DNA of 64,000 nucleotides, taken from Pseudomonas sp. GV071. Lineage in GTDB: Bacteria; Pseudomonadota; Gammaproteobacteria; Pseudomonadales; Pseudomonadaceae. The notes under the pieces were generated by a model. It made no database searches, was not told where the DNA came from, and worked only from the letters and a program-made list of their open reading frames with translations. Below, one piece after another: positions 24,759 to 32,954 of the stretch (its first letter is position 1; each line of letters opens with the position of its first letter). Location: the NCBI RefSeq assembly GCF_003050835.1, contig NZ_QAOJ01000014.1:62001-126000 (forward strand), read 5' to 3'. Made by a program: the position numbers and the translations under genes.

Positions 24759-24783
24759 ATAAAAAACCCGGCGCTGGGCCGGG
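24759..24783 (-). terminator. Rho-independent terminator of ispB
   Basis: Read on the minus strand: stem CCCGGC/GCCGGG (24767-24772 with 24778-24783) followed by a T run, 20 bp after the ispB stop. Confidence 0.88.
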
Positions 24784-24804
24784 CTTTTCAGTGTTGCGTG
24801 ACTA

Positions 24805-25773
24805 TCAGTGCGTACGGGCGACGGCGAATTCGCTTAGCTCAATCAGCGCTTCTTTATATTCACTGGCCGGCAGCACGTTCAGGCAGGCGATGGCGCGGGC
24901 AGCAAAGTCGCGGGCCTGGTTGGCGGTGTAGTCCAGCGCGCCAGACGCTCCTACGGCCGCGCGAATGCTTTCCAGGTCTTCGAGGCCACCTTTCTGGATG
25001 GCAGTGCGGACCAGGCTGGCCTGTTCTGCTGTGCCTTCGCGCATGGTGTAGATCAGCGGCAGGGTCGGTTTGCCTTCGGCCAGGTCGTCACCGACGTTCT
25101 TGCCCAGGGTTTCTGCATCACCACGGTAGTCGAGCAGGTCGTCCACCAGTTGGAAGGCCACGCCCAGGTTGTCACCGAAGGCCTGCAAGGCCGCGGATTG
25201 TTCTTCGGTCGCGCCAATCAACGCCGCAGCGCTGTGGGTCGAGGCTTCGAAGAGCATCGCGGTCTTGCCGCGGATGACTTCCATATAGGTTTCTTCGGTG
25301 GTGCTGGCGTCGCGTACTTTCGACAGCTGCAGCACTTCGCCCTCGGCGATCACGCGGGTGGCGCGCGAGAGAATCTGCATCACCGGCAGCGAGCCGAGCT
25401 CGACCATCATTTCGAACGAGCGGGAATAAAGGAAGTCGCCCACCAGTACGCTCGGTGCATTGCCCCACAGGGCGTTGGCGGTCGAGCGGCCACGACGCAT
25501 GCCGGACATGTCGACGACGTCGTCATGCAGCAGGGTGGCGGTGTGCAGGAATTCGATGGTGGCAGCCAACAGACGCAGGTCATCACCGTGACCGCCCAGG
25601 GCTTTGCCGCAGAGCAGAACCAGCAGCGGGCGCAAGCGCTTGCCACCGGCGGAGATGATGTAGTCGCCTATTTTCTCTACCAGAGGAACGCGGGAGACCA
25701 GTTGTCGTCTGATAATGCCATCGACGGCGGTAAAATCATCCGCCACCACGTTATAGAAGGCCTGTGGTTGCAT
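24805..25773 (-). CDS. ispB: Polyprenyl (octaprenyl/nonaprenyl) diphosphate synthase
   Basis: Makes the long isoprenoid side chain of ubiquinone from farnesyl diphosphate and IPP. The product has both aspartate-rich motifs of trans-prenyltransferases: DDVVD in LLHDDVVDMSGMRRG and DDLLD in QLVDDLLDYRGDAE, with GGKRLRPLL near residue 45. I take ATG 25773 (MQPQAFYNVV), 322 residues, as start; a TTG three codons upstream is too close to the GAGGAG site. Divergent from rplU. Confidence 0.96.
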   Translation of the reverse strand: MQPQAFYNVVADDFTAVDGIIRRQLVSRVPLVEKIGDYIISAGGKRLRPLLVLLCGKALGGHGDDLRLLAATIEFLHTATLLHDDVVDMSGMRRGRSTANALWGNAPSVLVGDFLYSRSFEMMVELGSLPVMQILSRATRVIAEGEVLQLSKVRDASTTEETYMEVIRGKTAMLFEASTHSAAALIGATEEQSAALQAFGDNLGVAFQLVDDLLDYRGDAETLGKNVGDDLAEGKPTLPLIYTMREGTAEQASLVRTAIQKGGLEDLESIRAAVGASGALDYTANQARDFAARAIACLNVLPASEYKEALIELSEFAVARTH

Positions 25774-25852
25774 CAGTGACAAGTGCTCCTCGAAGGTTGC
25801 GCGGCATGCTAGGGGGCAGGTGGGAGGCTGTCAAGGCAAGCACTGCGGGTGC

Positions 25853-25881
25853 TTGCGCGCGGCTCAAGGCTTGCGTACAAT
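25853..25881 (+). promoter_or_regulatory. Sigma-70 type promoter of rplU-rpmA
   Basis: TTGCGC (25853-25858), 17-bp spacer and TACAAT (25876-25881) give a good vegetative promoter about 130 bp upstream of rplU. Confidence 0.6.
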
Positions 25882-26016
25882 CGCGGCCCCTGAACTTCCC
25901 TGGGCAGCACCTGCCTTACGCAATTGCAAGGGCGTCCTTCCGGCCCCAAGCAGCCATGCCAGCCGACGACTATTCCTATAAAGCGCTGGGTGAGCAGGAT
26001 TTAACGGAGCAAAATT

Positions 26017-26328
26017 ATGTACGCAGTAATTGTTACCGGTGGCAAGCAATACAAAGTCGCCGAAGGTGAATACCTCAAGATCGAAAAGCTCGAAATCGCC
26101 ACTGGCGAAGCCGTAACTTTCGATCGCGTTCTGCTGATCGGCAATGGTGACGATGTAACTATCGGCGCACCAGTTGTTGAAGGCGCCAAAGTTGTAGCCG
26201 AAGTGATTGCACAAGGCCGCCACGACAAAGTGACCATCATCAAGTTCCGCCGTCGTAAGCACCACATGAAGCGTCAGGGCCACCGTCAGTGGTTCACTGA
26301 GATCAAAATCACTGGTATTTCGGCCTAA
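26017..26328 (+). CDS. rplU: 50S ribosomal protein L21
   Basis: A 103-residue protein starting MYAVIVTGGKQYKV and containing KFRRRKHHMKRQGHRQWFT, the universal L21 signature. It binds 23S rRNA. The ATG follows a GGAG-type site (AACGGAGC). It forms an operon with rpmA 37 bp downstream. Confidence 0.99.
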   Translation: MYAVIVTGGKQYKVAEGEYLKIEKLEIATGEAVTFDRVLLIGNGDDVTIGAPVVEGAKVVAEVIAQGRHDKVTIIKFRRRKHHMKRQGHRQWFTEIKITGISA

Positions 26329-26365
26329 TTTTTCGGCCCAAATCCATTTTTAGGAGAATTGACTC

Positions 26366-26623
26366 ATGGCACACAAAAAAGCTGGTGGTAGTACCCGTAA
26401 CGGTCGCGACTCAGAAGCTAAACGCCTTGGCGTGAAGATGTATGGCGGCCAGGCTATCAAAGCAGGCAACATCATCGTGCGTCAGCGCGGTACCCAATTC
26501 CACGCCGGTTACGGCGTTGGCATGGGTAAAGATCACACTCTGTTCGCTAAAGTCGAAGGCGTGATCAAGTTTGAAGTTAAAGGCGCCTTCGGTCGTCGTT
26601 ACGTGAGCGTTATCGCGGCTTAA
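26366..26623 (+). CDS. rpmA: 50S ribosomal protein L27
   Basis: An 85-residue protein beginning MAHKKAGGSTRNGRDSEAKR, the L27 N-terminal arm that reaches the peptidyl transferase centre. There is no Firmicute-type cleaved extension. AGGAGA lies upstream. Confidence 0.99.
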   Translation: MAHKKAGGSTRNGRDSEAKRLGVKMYGGQAIKAGNIIVRQRGTQFHAGYGVGMGKDHTLFAKVEGVIKFEVKGAFGRRYVSVIAA

Positions 26624-26640
26624 TCGCGATGCTGCTGGAA

Positions 26641-26668
26641 AAGCCCTGTCTCGCGACGGGGCTTTTTT
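26641..26668 (+). terminator. Terminator after rpmA
   Basis: An imperfect hairpin between AAGCCC and GGGGCTT with six T residues, 18 bp after the rpmA stop. It separates the ribosomal pair from obgE. Confidence 0.85.
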
Positions 26669-26783
26669 GTTTCTGAAAGCTTGAGGCTTTTGCAAAGTCA
26701 TCCGGAAGCTGTTTCGCTGGGTTTTGCAAAAGTCTTATGTTCCTTGTGTTATCTAGCCCGCTATCGCGGCGGGAGGCGTGCCG

Positions 26784-28007
26784 ATGAAATTCGTCGATGA
26801 AGTATCGATTTTTGTAAAAGCAGGTGATGGTGGCAACGGTTGCATGAGCTTCCGTCGCGAGAAGTTCATCGAGAACGGTGGACCGAACGGTGGCGATGGC
26901 GGCGACGGTGGTCATGTGTACATGGTCGCCGATGAAAACCTCAACACCCTGGTGGACTACCGCTACACCCGGCGTTTCGACGCCGAGCGTGGCTCCAACG
27001 GCGGCAGCGCCGATTGCACCGGTCGCAAGGGTGAAGACACCGTGCTGCGCGTGCCGGTCGGCACTACCATCATTGATGCGGCCACTCAGGACATCATTGG
27101 TGACCTGACCAAAGACGGTCAGCGCATCATGGTCGCCCACGGCGGCTGGCATGGCCTGGGCAACACCCGGTTCAAATCCAGTACCAATCGTGCGCCGCGT
27201 CAGACCACCCTGGGTAAGCCGGGTGACTCGCGCGACCTTAAGCTGGAACTGAAGGTGTTGGCAGACGTCGGTCTGCTGGGCTTGCCGAACGCCGGCAAGA
27301 GCACCTTCATTCGCTCGGTCTCTGCGGCCAAGCCAAAAGTGGCGGACTACCCGTTCACCACCTTGGTGCCGAACCTGGGCGTAGTCAGTGTTGATCGTTA
27401 CAAGAGCTTCGTGGTTGCCGATATTCCGGGGTTGATCGAAGGTGCCTCCGATGGCGCCGGCCTGGGTATCCGTTTTCTCAAGCACTTGGCGCGTACCCGT
27501 CTGCTGCTGCACCTCGTCGACATGGCGCCGCTGGATCTGACCGATCCTGCTGAAGCAGCTGAAACCATCGTCTCCGAGCTGGGCAAGTTCAGCCCGGCGC
27601 TGGCTGAGCGTGATCGCTGGTTGGTACTGAACAAGTCCGACCAGATCCTGGAAGAGGAGCAAGAGGCTCGCATCAAGGAGATCACTGATCGCCTGGAGTG
27701 GACCGGTCCGGTTTATGTGATCTCGGCCATTGGTAAAGAAGGCACAGAAAAGCTCTGCTTCGATATCATGAAGTACCTCGAAGAGCGCTCGCTGCGCATC
27801 GCCGAAGAGCCGCAGTACGCGGCCGAACTGGCGGCGCTGGATCAGCGTATCGAAGACGAAGCTCGCGCCCAGCTGCAGGCACTGGACGACAAGCGTGCGT
27901 TGCGCCGCGCTGGCGTCAAGGTGGCCGGCAGCGAGGATAACGATGACGGCTTCTGGGATGAGGAAGACGACGATGATGGTCCAGAGATCATCTACGTCCG
28001 AGACTGA
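26784..28007 (+). CDS. obgE: Obg GTPase, ribosome assembly
   Basis: A 407-residue GTPase acting in 50S maturation, stress and replication control. ATG 26784 is chosen over GTG 26778 because GGGAGG is 7 bp upstream and the conserved start is MKFVDEVSIFVKAGDGGNG. The Gly-rich Obg domain covers residues 1-158, then the G domain with P-loop GLPNAGKS near residue 167, DIPG and NKSD. The C terminus is acidic (EDNDDGFWDEEDDDD), as in other gammaproteobacterial Obg proteins. Confidence 0.98.
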   Translation: MKFVDEVSIFVKAGDGGNGCMSFRREKFIENGGPNGGDGGDGGHVYMVADENLNTLVDYRYTRRFDAERGSNGGSADCTGRKGEDTVLRVPVGTTIIDAATQDIIGDLTKDGQRIMVAHGGWHGLGNTRFKSSTNRAPRQTTLGKPGDSRDLKLELKVLADVGLLGLPNAGKSTFIRSVSAAKPKVADYPFTTLVPNLGVVSVDRYKSFVVADIPGLIEGASDGAGLGIRFLKHLARTRLLLHLVDMAPLDLTDPAEAAETIVSELGKFSPALAERDRWLVLNKSDQILEEEQEARIKEITDRLEWTGPVYVISAIGKEGTEKLCFDIMKYLEERSLRIAEEPQYAAELAALDQRIEDEARAQLQALDDKRALRRAGVKVAGSEDNDDGFWDEEDDDDGPEIIYVRD

Positions 28008-28014
28008 GTAAAAC

Positions 28015-28042
28015 CACAACGCCGCTAATTAGCGGCGTTGTG
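28015..28042. repeat. 12-bp inverted repeat between obgE and proB
   Basis: CACAACGCCGCT and its exact complement AGCGGCGTTGTG flank AATT, 7 bp after the obgE stop. No T run follows, so it may be a weak terminator, a stabilising hairpin or a protein site. Confidence 0.6.
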
Positions 28043-28098
28043 CTGACTAATTCGCACGAGCGGCATGGCGCCGCTCTTCTGGCCAAGGTTGGATGACG

Positions 28099-29217
28099 AT
28101 GCGGGACAAGGTGACTGGCGCGCAGCGCTGGGTGGTGAAGATCGGTAGTGCATTGCTGACCGCTGACGGGCGTGGCCTGGATCGTGGCGCAATGGCGGTG
28201 TGGGTCGAGCAGATGGTCGCGCTGCGTGAGGCGGGCGTCGAGCTGGTGCTGGTGTCCTCTGGTGCTGTGGCGGCGGGCATGAGTCGCCTGGGTTGGACGT
28301 CGCGCCCGAGTGCCATTCATGAGCTGCAGGCGGCCGCTGCGGTAGGGCAGATGGGCTTGGTGCAGGCCTGGGAGTCGAGCTTTGCGCAGCACGGCCGGCA
28401 TACCGCGCAAATTCTCCTGACCCACGACGACCTGTCGGACCGCAAGCGCTACCTGAATGCGCGCAGCACCCTGCGTACCTTGGTCGATCTGGGTGCTATC
28501 CCGGTGATCAACGAAAACGACACCGTGGTCACCGACGAAATCCGCTTTGGCGACAACGACACCCTGGCGGCCTTGGTGGCCAACCTGGTGGAGGCTGATC
28601 TGTTGGTGATCCTTACCGACCGCGACGGCATGTTTGACGCTGACCCGCGCCACAATCCCGATGCGCAGTTGATCTACGAGGCGCGTGCCGATGATCCGGC
28701 GCTCGACGCTGTGGCGGGTGGTGTGGGTGGCGCGCTCGGTCGTGGCGGCATGCAAACCAAGCTGCGTGCGGCGCGGCTGGCGGCGCGCTCGGGCGCCCAC
28801 ACCATTATTGTTGGTGGTGCCATTGAGCAAGTGCTGGCGCGCCTCAAATCGGGCGAGCGTCTGGGCACCCTGCTGGCGCCAGAGCGTGGTCTGCTGGCGG
28901 CGCGCAAGCAGTGGCTGGCGGGCCATCTGCAAACCCGTGGCACCCTGCAGTTGGACGCGGGTGCGGTGAAAGCGCTGCTTGAAAGTCACAAGAGTCTGCT
29001 GCCGGTTGGCGTGAAAAGCGTGCAGGGCAATTTCCGTCGCGGCGAGATGGTGGTGTGTGTTGATCCGGAGGGTCGCGAGATCGCCCGTGGTCTGGCTAAC
29101 TACAGTGCTGTCGAGGCGCAGAAAATTGTCGGCCAGCCATCGGACGCCATCGAGCGTCTGCTGGGCTATGTCGACGAGCCTGAGCTGGTGCATCGCGACA
29201 ACCTGATTCTGGTTTAG
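28099..29217 (+). CDS. proB: Glutamate 5-kinase
   Basis: First enzyme of proline synthesis, phosphorylating glutamate; usually feedback-inhibited by proline. I use ATG 28099 (MRDKVTGAQRWVVKIGSALL); an ATG two codons upstream is equally open. The amino-acid kinase domain spans about residues 1-260 (GSALL, VSSGAVAAG, NENDTVVTDEIRFGDND), followed by a PUA domain at about 280-360. 372 residues is the usual length. Confidence 0.97.
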   Translation: MRDKVTGAQRWVVKIGSALLTADGRGLDRGAMAVWVEQMVALREAGVELVLVSSGAVAAGMSRLGWTSRPSAIHELQAAAAVGQMGLVQAWESSFAQHGRHTAQILLTHDDLSDRKRYLNARSTLRTLVDLGAIPVINENDTVVTDEIRFGDNDTLAALVANLVEADLLVILTDRDGMFDADPRHNPDAQLIYEARADDPALDAVAGGVGGALGRGGMQTKLRAARLAARSGAHTIIVGGAIEQVLARLKSGERLGTLLAPERGLLAARKQWLAGHLQTRGTLQLDAGAVKALLESHKSLLPVGVKSVQGNFRRGEMVVCVDPEGREIARGLANYSAVEAQKIVGQPSDAIERLLGYVDEPELVHRDNLILV

Positions 29218-29249
29218 GTGCGCCCAATCGCTGTAACGGAGAGAGTGCG

Positions 29250-29714
29250 ATGCGAATGATCAAAGGGATGTTGGGTGCGTTGCTGCTGCCCTTGGCGATG
29301 GCGGCATCGGCCGAAGAAATCGGCCAGGTGTCGACGGTATTCAAATGGGTGGGGCCGAACGACAAGATCGTTGTCGAGGCCTTCGATGACCCGAAAGTGG
29401 AGGGCGTGACCTGCTATCTGTCGCGCGCCAAGACCGGTGGCGTGAAGGGTGGCTTGGGTTTGGCGGAGGATCGCGCTGAGGCGTCGATTGCTTGCCGTCA
29501 GGTCGGGCCGATCCATGTTCCCGACAATCTGAAAGATGGCGAGGAAGTGTTCAAAGAGCGCACCTCGCTGGTGTTCAAGACCATGCAGGTGGTGCGGTTC
29601 TTCGACAAGAAGCGCAATACCCTGGTGTACCTGGTCTATAGCGATCGCGTGATCGAGGGTAGTCCGCAGAATGCGGTGACCGCCATTCCGATCCTGCCCT
29701 GGGCGCAGCAGTAA
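29250..29714 (+). CDS. creA: CreA family periplasmic protein
   Basis: A 154-residue protein with a signal peptide (MIKGMLGALLLPLAMAASA) and the CreA signature: VSTVFKWVGPNDKIVVEAFDDPKV and CYLSRAKTGGVKGGLG. Function is unknown; CreA is found across proteobacteria. GGAGAG lies upstream of ATG 29250. It follows proB by 32 bp and ends at a terminator. Confidence 0.93.
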   Translation: MRMIKGMLGALLLPLAMAASAEEIGQVSTVFKWVGPNDKIVVEAFDDPKVEGVTCYLSRAKTGGVKGGLGLAEDRAEASIACRQVGPIHVPDNLKDGEEVFKERTSLVFKTMQVVRFFDKKRNTLVYLVYSDRVIEGSPQNAVTAIPILPWAQQ

Positions 29715-29724
29715 GAATAAAAAA

Positions 29725-29750
29725 GGCGAACCGTGAGGGTCGCCTTTTTT
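29725..29750 (+). terminator. Terminator after creA
   Basis: Short stem GGCGA/TCGCC with a T run of six, preceded by A residues, 10 bp after the creA stop. Confidence 0.8.
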
Positions 29751-29774
29751 GTTTGTCCGCTTTTTAGCAGGCAA

Positions 29775-29798
29775 TAAAAAACCGGCCCTTGGGCCGGT
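29775..29798 (-). terminator. Terminator of rpsT
   Basis: On the minus strand, stem ACCGGCCC/GGGCCGGT (8 bp) followed by a T run, 18 bp after the rpsT stop. Confidence 0.88.
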
Positions 29799-29816
29799 CT
29801 TTTCAACGCATCACAC

Positions 29817-30095
29817 TTAGGCAGCAGCGGCTTGGCTGAGATCCTTGATGTGACCGTTCAGGCGGCTCTTATGACGAGCTGCTTTGTTCTTGTGGATGAT
29901 GCCTTTGTCGGCCATACGGTCGATTACAGGCACAGCCAGAACGTACGCTTTCTGAGCAAGTTCGAGGTCTTTGGCGTCAATAGCCTTGACCACGTTCTTG
30001 ATGTAGGTACGAACCATGGAGCGCAGGCTGGCGTTATGGCTACGACGCTTCTCAGCCTGTTTAGCGCGTTTTTTGGCAGAAGGTGTATTGGCCAC
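29817..30095 (-). CDS. rpsT: 30S ribosomal protein S20
   Basis: A 92-residue protein, ANTPSAKKRAKQAEKRRSHN at the N terminus and HKNKAARHKSRL later, diagnostic of S20. I choose GTG 30095 because AAGGAG precedes it and the product then begins at the conserved residue; the longer upstream frame would add 13 unrelated residues. Divergent from murJ. Confidence 0.98.
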   Translation of the reverse strand: MANTPSAKKRAKQAEKRRSHNASLRSMVRTYIKNVVKAIDAKDLELAQKAYVLAVPVIDRMADKGIIHKNKAARHKSRLNGHIKDLSQAAAA

Positions 30096-30350
30096 CGTCG
30101 AGCTCCTTGAAACTTTGAGGAAATGACTAAACAAATAAGGCCGCGAATCATGCCGATGTGACGATGGCTTGTCAAGCGCGGTTCAGCCTTGCTGATGTTA
30201 GATCGACCAGCAGTCCGACCAGCGTACCCAACTCGTGTGGGTGATTTATTTGCCAGCCGGTTCTACACTCGCCGCCTTTGCCTTGCGGCCTACAGCGCAG
30301 CGCCGTGATTTCGGTGGCGCAGCATACTTGATGCGGTAGAAACGAGCGTT

Positions 30351-31895
30351 ATGAATTTACTCAAGTCGCTGGCTGCGGTCAGCTCGATGACCATGTTGTC
30401 CCGGGTGCTTGGCTTTGTTCGCGACACCATCGTGGCGCGGATTTTCGGCGCGGGCATGGCCACCGATGCCTTTTTCGTTGCCTTCAAATTGCCTAACCTG
30501 CTGCGCCGGATCTTTGCCGAAGGCGCGTTCTCCCAGGCGTTTGTGCCGATTCTGGCGGAATACAAAACCCAGCAGGGCGAGGAGGCGACGCGCACCTTTA
30601 TTGCCTACGTTTCCGGCCTGCTGACTCTGGTATTGGCGGTGGTCACCGCGCTGGGCATGCTCGCTGCACCCTGGGTTATCTGGGTGACGGCGCCGGGCTT
30701 TGTCGATTCGCCGGAAAAGTTCGAGCTGACCTCGTCCCTGTTGCGGGTGACCTTTCCTTATATATTGCTGATCTCGCTGGCCTCACTGGCCGGCGCGATT
30801 CTCAATACCTGGAACCGCTTCTCGGTGCCGGCCTTTGTGCCGACCTTGCTTAACATCAGCATGATTGTCTTCGCTCTGTTCCTTACGCCGTATTTCAGCC
30901 CGCCGGTGATGGCGCTCGGTTGGGCGGTGTTGGTCGGCGGCCTGCTGCAGTTGCTCTATCAGCTGCCGCACCTGAAAAAGATCGGCATGCTCGTGCTGCC
31001 GCGGCTGAATCTGCGTGATGCCGGCGTATGGCGGGTCATGAAGCAAATGGGGCCGGCGATTCTCGGTGTTTCGGTCAGCCAGATTTCGCTGATCATCAAC
31101 ACCATCTTCGCCTCGTTCCTGGTGGCCGGTTCGGTGTCGTGGATGTACTACGCCGACCGTCTGATGGAGCTGCCGTCCGGCGTGCTGGGTGTGGCCTTGG
31201 GCACGATCCTCCTGCCAGCCCTGTCGCGCAGCTTCTCAAGCAAAAACACCGAAGAGTATTCGCGTCTGATGGATTGGGGCTTGCGCCTGTGCTTCCTGCT
31301 GGCTCTGCCATGCGCGTTGGCGTTGGCGATCATTTCCGAGCCGCTGACGGTGTCGCTGTTCCAGTACGGCAAGTTCAGCGCCCATGATGCGCAGATGACC
31401 CAGTTCGCCTTGATTGCCTACGCGGTCGGCTTGCTCGGCATCATTCTGGTCAAGGTGCTGGCCCCCGGCTTCTATGCGCGGCAGAACATCGCCACGCCGG
31501 TGCGCATCGCCCTGGTAACCCTGGCCGCTACGCAACTGATGAACCTGCTGTTTTTCTTTACCCTGCCGTACCCTCACGCCGGTTTGGCGCTGTCCATCGG
31601 CCTGGCGGCCTGCCTGAATGCCGGTCTGTTGTTCTGGCAATTGCGCAAGCAACAGCTGTTCACCCCGCAACCGGGCTGGGGTGTGTTCCTCGCCAAGCTG
31701 GTGGCAGCGGTGCTGGTGATGGCGGCGGTGCTGGTGGGCTTGATGTGCTGGATGCCGGCCTGGGATCAGGGCGACATGCTGATTCGTCTGCTGCGCCTGG
31801 GTGCTTTGGTGGCGGTCGGTATTGCTGCCTACTTTGGTGTGCTGCTGTTGCTGGGCTTTCGCCTGCGTGATTTTGCCCGCCGTTCGCTGGCCTGA
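30351..31895 (+). CDS. murJ: Lipid II flippase MurJ (MviN)
   Basis: A 514-residue multipass membrane protein that flips the peptidoglycan precursor lipid II across the inner membrane. It begins MNLLKSLAAVSSMTMLSRVLGFVRD, the canonical MurJ N terminus, and continues with about 14 hydrophobic segments. Conserved charged residues of the cavity are visible (RDTIVARIFGAG, RRIFAEGAFSQAF). A 255-bp divergent region separates it from rpsT. Confidence 0.97.
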   Translation: MNLLKSLAAVSSMTMLSRVLGFVRDTIVARIFGAGMATDAFFVAFKLPNLLRRIFAEGAFSQAFVPILAEYKTQQGEEATRTFIAYVSGLLTLVLAVVTALGMLAAPWVIWVTAPGFVDSPEKFELTSSLLRVTFPYILLISLASLAGAILNTWNRFSVPAFVPTLLNISMIVFALFLTPYFSPPVMALGWAVLVGGLLQLLYQLPHLKKIGMLVLPRLNLRDAGVWRVMKQMGPAILGVSVSQISLIINTIFASFLVAGSVSWMYYADRLMELPSGVLGVALGTILLPALSRSFSSKNTEEYSRLMDWGLRLCFLLALPCALALAIISEPLTVSLFQYGKFSAHDAQMTQFALIAYAVGLLGIILVKVLAPGFYARQNIATPVRIALVTLAATQLMNLLFFFTLPYPHAGLALSIGLAACLNAGLLFWQLRKQQLFTPQPGWGVFLAKLVAAVLVMAAVLVGLMCWMPAWDQGDMLIRLLRLGALVAVGIAAYFGVLLLLGFRLRDFARRSLA

Positions 31896-31950
31896 TCGCG
31901 GGCGAAGTCGATCATTTTTTAACCGCTACATACACGACGGCTGTCGCCTG

Positions 31951-31977
31951 TTGTCTGGCGTCGGGTGTGCGTATAAT
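31951..31977 (+). promoter_or_regulatory. Promoter candidate of ribF
   Basis: A perfect TATAAT (31972-31977) lies 28 bp before the ribF start, with TTGTCT upstream at a short 15-bp spacing. The -10 is convincing, the -35 less so. Confidence 0.5.
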
Positions 31978-32005
31978 CGGCCACTTTGTGAGCAAGAAGC
32001 GTCCT

Positions 32006-32944
32006 ATGCAGCTGGTTCGAGGGCTTCAAAACTTGCGGCCCCAGCATCGGGGCTGTGTTGCCACTATCGGCAATTTTGACGGCGTGCACCGTGGCCACCA
32101 GGCCATCCTGGCGCGGCTGCGCGAGCGTGCGGACGAATTGGGCGTGCCCAGCTGTGTGGTGATTTTCGAGCCGCAACCGCGTGAATTTTTTGGCCCCGAC
32201 ACCGCGCCGCCGCGCCTGACGCGGTTGCGCGACAAGCTGGCCCTGTTCGCCGCCGCTGGCGTGGACCGCGTGTTGTGCCTGTCCTTCAACCGCCGTTTGC
32301 GTGAGCTCAGCGCCGCCGAGTTCGTCCATACCGTGCTGGTGCAAGGCCTCGGCGTGCAACACCTGGAAGTCGGCGACGATTTCCGCTTCGGTTGCGACCG
32401 GGCCGGTGACTTCGCGTTTCTGCAGCAAGCCGCCGTAGTCGAAGGATTTACCCTGGAAGCCGCCAGCACCGTTGAAATCGACGGCCTGCGGGTAAGCAGT
32501 ACGCGAGTTCGTGAGTCGCTGGCAGCCGCCGACTTCCCTCTGGCCGAGCGCCTGTTGGGCCGGCCCTTCCAGATTTCCGGGCGGGTGTTGCATGGGCAGA
32601 AGCTGGCCCGCCAGTTCGGTACGCCGACGGCCAACGTACAACTCAAACGTCGTCGTGTGCCGTTGACCGGGGTGTACCTGGTCACCGTCGAACTCGACGG
32701 CCAACCCTGGCCCGGCGCCGCCAATATTGGCGTGCGGCCGACGGTGCAGGGCGACGGTAGCGCACACCTGGAAGTGCATCTTTTAGATTTTGTCGGCGAT
32801 CTGTATGGCCGACGTTTGACGGTGGCATTCCACCACAAGCTGCGTGATGAGCAGCGTTTCGCCTCTCTGGAGGCGCTGAAGACGGCGATACACGCGGATG
32901 TCGCCGCCGCCCGTGCCCTATGGCAGGGTCAACCGCTTAAGTGA
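32006..32944 (+). CDS. ribF: Bifunctional riboflavin kinase / FMN adenylyltransferase
   Basis: Converts riboflavin to FMN and FAD. ATG 32006 gives MQLVRGLQNLRPQHRGC, the usual start; the frame is open 13 codons upstream. The adenylyltransferase domain has GNFDGVHRGH near residue 20 and the C-terminal flavokinase domain has TPTANVQLKRRRVPLTGVY near residue 210. 312 residues is normal. ileS starts 10 bp after the stop. Confidence 0.97.
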   Translation: MQLVRGLQNLRPQHRGCVATIGNFDGVHRGHQAILARLRERADELGVPSCVVIFEPQPREFFGPDTAPPRLTRLRDKLALFAAAGVDRVLCLSFNRRLRELSAAEFVHTVLVQGLGVQHLEVGDDFRFGCDRAGDFAFLQQAAVVEGFTLEAASTVEIDGLRVSSTRVRESLAAADFPLAERLLGRPFQISGRVLHGQKLARQFGTPTANVQLKRRRVPLTGVYLVTVELDGQPWPGAANIGVRPTVQGDGSAHLEVHLLDFVGDLYGRRLTVAFHHKLRDEQRFASLEALKTAIHADVAAARALWQGQPLK

Positions 32945-32954
32945 AGAGCCTGAG

